This document shows positions 30,612 through 31,151 of a DNA stretch of 31,151 bases, one piece after another (within the stretch, counting starts at the first letter, position 1; each line of letters starts with the position of its first letter). Source of the stretch: JACIYW01 sp014359745 (GTDB lineage: Bacteria; Pseudomonadota; Alphaproteobacteria; Rhodobacterales; Rhodobacteraceae). The stretch covers positions 1 through 31,151 of the forward strand of contig JBNPWE010000023.1 of the NCBI GenBank assembly GCA_050433985.1. The letters run 5' to 3'. Below the pieces are notes generated by a model. The model was not told where the DNA came from. It ran no database searches and saw only the letters and a list, made by a program, of their open reading frames with translations. The position numbers and the translations under genes are program-made.

Positions 30612-30820
30612 GCGCGGGGGGCGGCAAATCTCCCGGCGGTTGAGGCTGCGCGTTCAGGCGGGTGCCGCGCCCGACATCTGCGCGCCCGGATATCTTGGCG
30701 CGCAATCCTGGCGCGCAATCCTGGCGCAGGGCCAAATGACGGGGGAGATCGCTGAAAACCTCTGTGCCGCCCTTTCATTTGCTCTCTCTGCCTTCATACC
30801 TCAGGAGAGCGCTCTTCGAG
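30612..30820. other. Non-coding stretch after flgI
   Basis: About 210 bp with no recognisable gene, terminator or promoter. It includes a 13-bp tandem repeat (30696-30727) and then runs into the truncated IS110 fragment. In related fla2-type clusters I would expect fliP here; none is seen. Confidence 0.5.
30696..30727. repeat. 13-bp tandem repeat TGGCGCGCAATCC x 2.5
   Basis: Two exact copies (30696-30708, 30709-30721) and a 6-bp third start. Confidence 0.9.
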
Positions 30821-31006
30821 ATTGCGGTAATAAGGTCCCGTCGGTTCGTAAACGACGCGGGCGATCCGCAGCGTCCGAAGCCACCGCTCAAACGCATGAA
30901 AACCGCGGGCGGTAATGTCGAAATGCCGCGCTTGCTGGTGCTCGTTGTTAAAAGCATCCAGATGGGATTTCGAAATATTAACGCCGATGGTATGCGGCGG
31001 TTTCAA
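30794..31006 (-). pseudogene. Truncated IS110-family transposase, N-terminal fragment
   Basis: The minus-strand frame encodes TIGVNISKSHLDAF, a middle ARHFDITARGFHAFERWLRT, and RIARVVYEPTGPYYRNLE, the beginning of the DEDD transposase/recombinase of IS110 elements (family form IGVDVSK...LD, later R-V-x-E-x-T-G-x-Y). Similarity ends at NLEE and a stop follows after four unrelated residues, so only about 65 of the usual 300-400 residues remain. The first catalytic Asp (GVDxSK) is Asn here. No ATG is available at the start; a TTG at 31006 follows an in-frame stop. No IS ends could be located. An inactive remnant. Confidence 0.8.
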
Positions 31007-31087
31007 GCATCAAGTGCAACGGTTGATGCTGACATGATTTCGGCTGCGATCATGTAATGGTAAGGTTCCGCCGAGGGCCGTCTTGCC

Positions 31088-31150
31088 TCAGCAGTTCTTC
31101 TCGTCGGCCATGATGCTCTCGATGACTTTGGGATCACACTGTTCGTCGCG
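31088..31150 (-). CDS. Possible C-terminal end of an unidentified gene running off the right edge
   Basis: A minus-strand frame enters from the right edge and ends in TGA at 31088-31090. The last residues are DPKVIESIMADEKNC, with two cysteines in 20 residues. I do not recognise it. Too short to be sure it is coding. Confidence 0.3.
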   Translation of the reverse strand, partial: RDEQCDPKVIESIMADEKNC

Positions 31151-31151
31151 C

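Noticed and set aside
30589..30915. 108-codon plus-strand frame after flgI
   Set aside because: It overlaps the flgI 3' end and the IS110 fragment on the other strand and shows no recognisable domain.

Overview
The window looks like a chromosome segment from an alphaproteobacterium of the family Rhodobacteraceae (Rhodobacter/Paracoccus/Roseobacter-type). This rests on the very high GC content with strong G/C third-position bias, on protein families and linkages typical of that group (rplM-rpsI, secG beside pyrG, lgt plus a NDUFAF7-like methyltransferase plus pgeF, SseB, DUF2842, Hint-domain protein), and on a compact flagellar block motB-flgE-flgK-flgL-flgI. No genus can be named from the sequence alone.

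Layout. 0-3.2 kb: gatB (minus), then a UDG-superfamily gene and an SseB gene overlapping as ATGA (plus). 3.2-4.3 kb: rplM-rpsI operon with a clear promoter and a Rho-independent terminator. 4.4-5.9 kb: an Lrp/AsnC regulator convergent with a Hint-domain protein gene. 6.0-9.2 kb (minus): a 54-codon gene with a strong ribosome binding site, then pgeF, a SAM methyltransferase and lgt, the last three an operon. 9.3-9.75 kb: ubiK-like gene and tRNA-Gly(CCC). 10.2-16.6 kb (minus): RluA-family pseudouridine synthase, ettA, an M20 amidohydrolase, pyrG, secG. 16.75-18.6 kb (plus): purA, a DUF2842 gene, a DUF167 gene. 18.6-20.7 kb (minus): a 671-residue protein with a seven-unit, 48-bp tandem repeat. 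20.8-22.4 kb: thiamine diphosphokinase and an EamA/DMT transporter whose 3' ends overlap by 56 bp.

22.4-24.7 kb is the accessory part. It holds a degenerate 5' stub of aroC, then a lower-GC three-gene cassette with consensus ribosome binding sites: an XRE-type regulator of 325 residues, a 94-residue DUF4258-like protein, and a 52-residue TTG-started membrane peptide. Several short tandem repeats follow. This cassette is the best candidate here for an undescribed module, possibly toxin-antitoxin-like; that is inference.

24.8-30.6 kb is a tight flagellar operon (stator MotB, hook FlgE, hook-filament junction FlgK and FlgL, P-ring FlgI) preceded by a near-consensus CtrA box. It ends abruptly after flgI in a truncated IS110-family transposase fragment (30.8-31.0 kb). 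Both sides of the flagellar block therefore carry signs of rearrangement. I see no rRNA, CRISPR array, complete insertion sequence or prophage.
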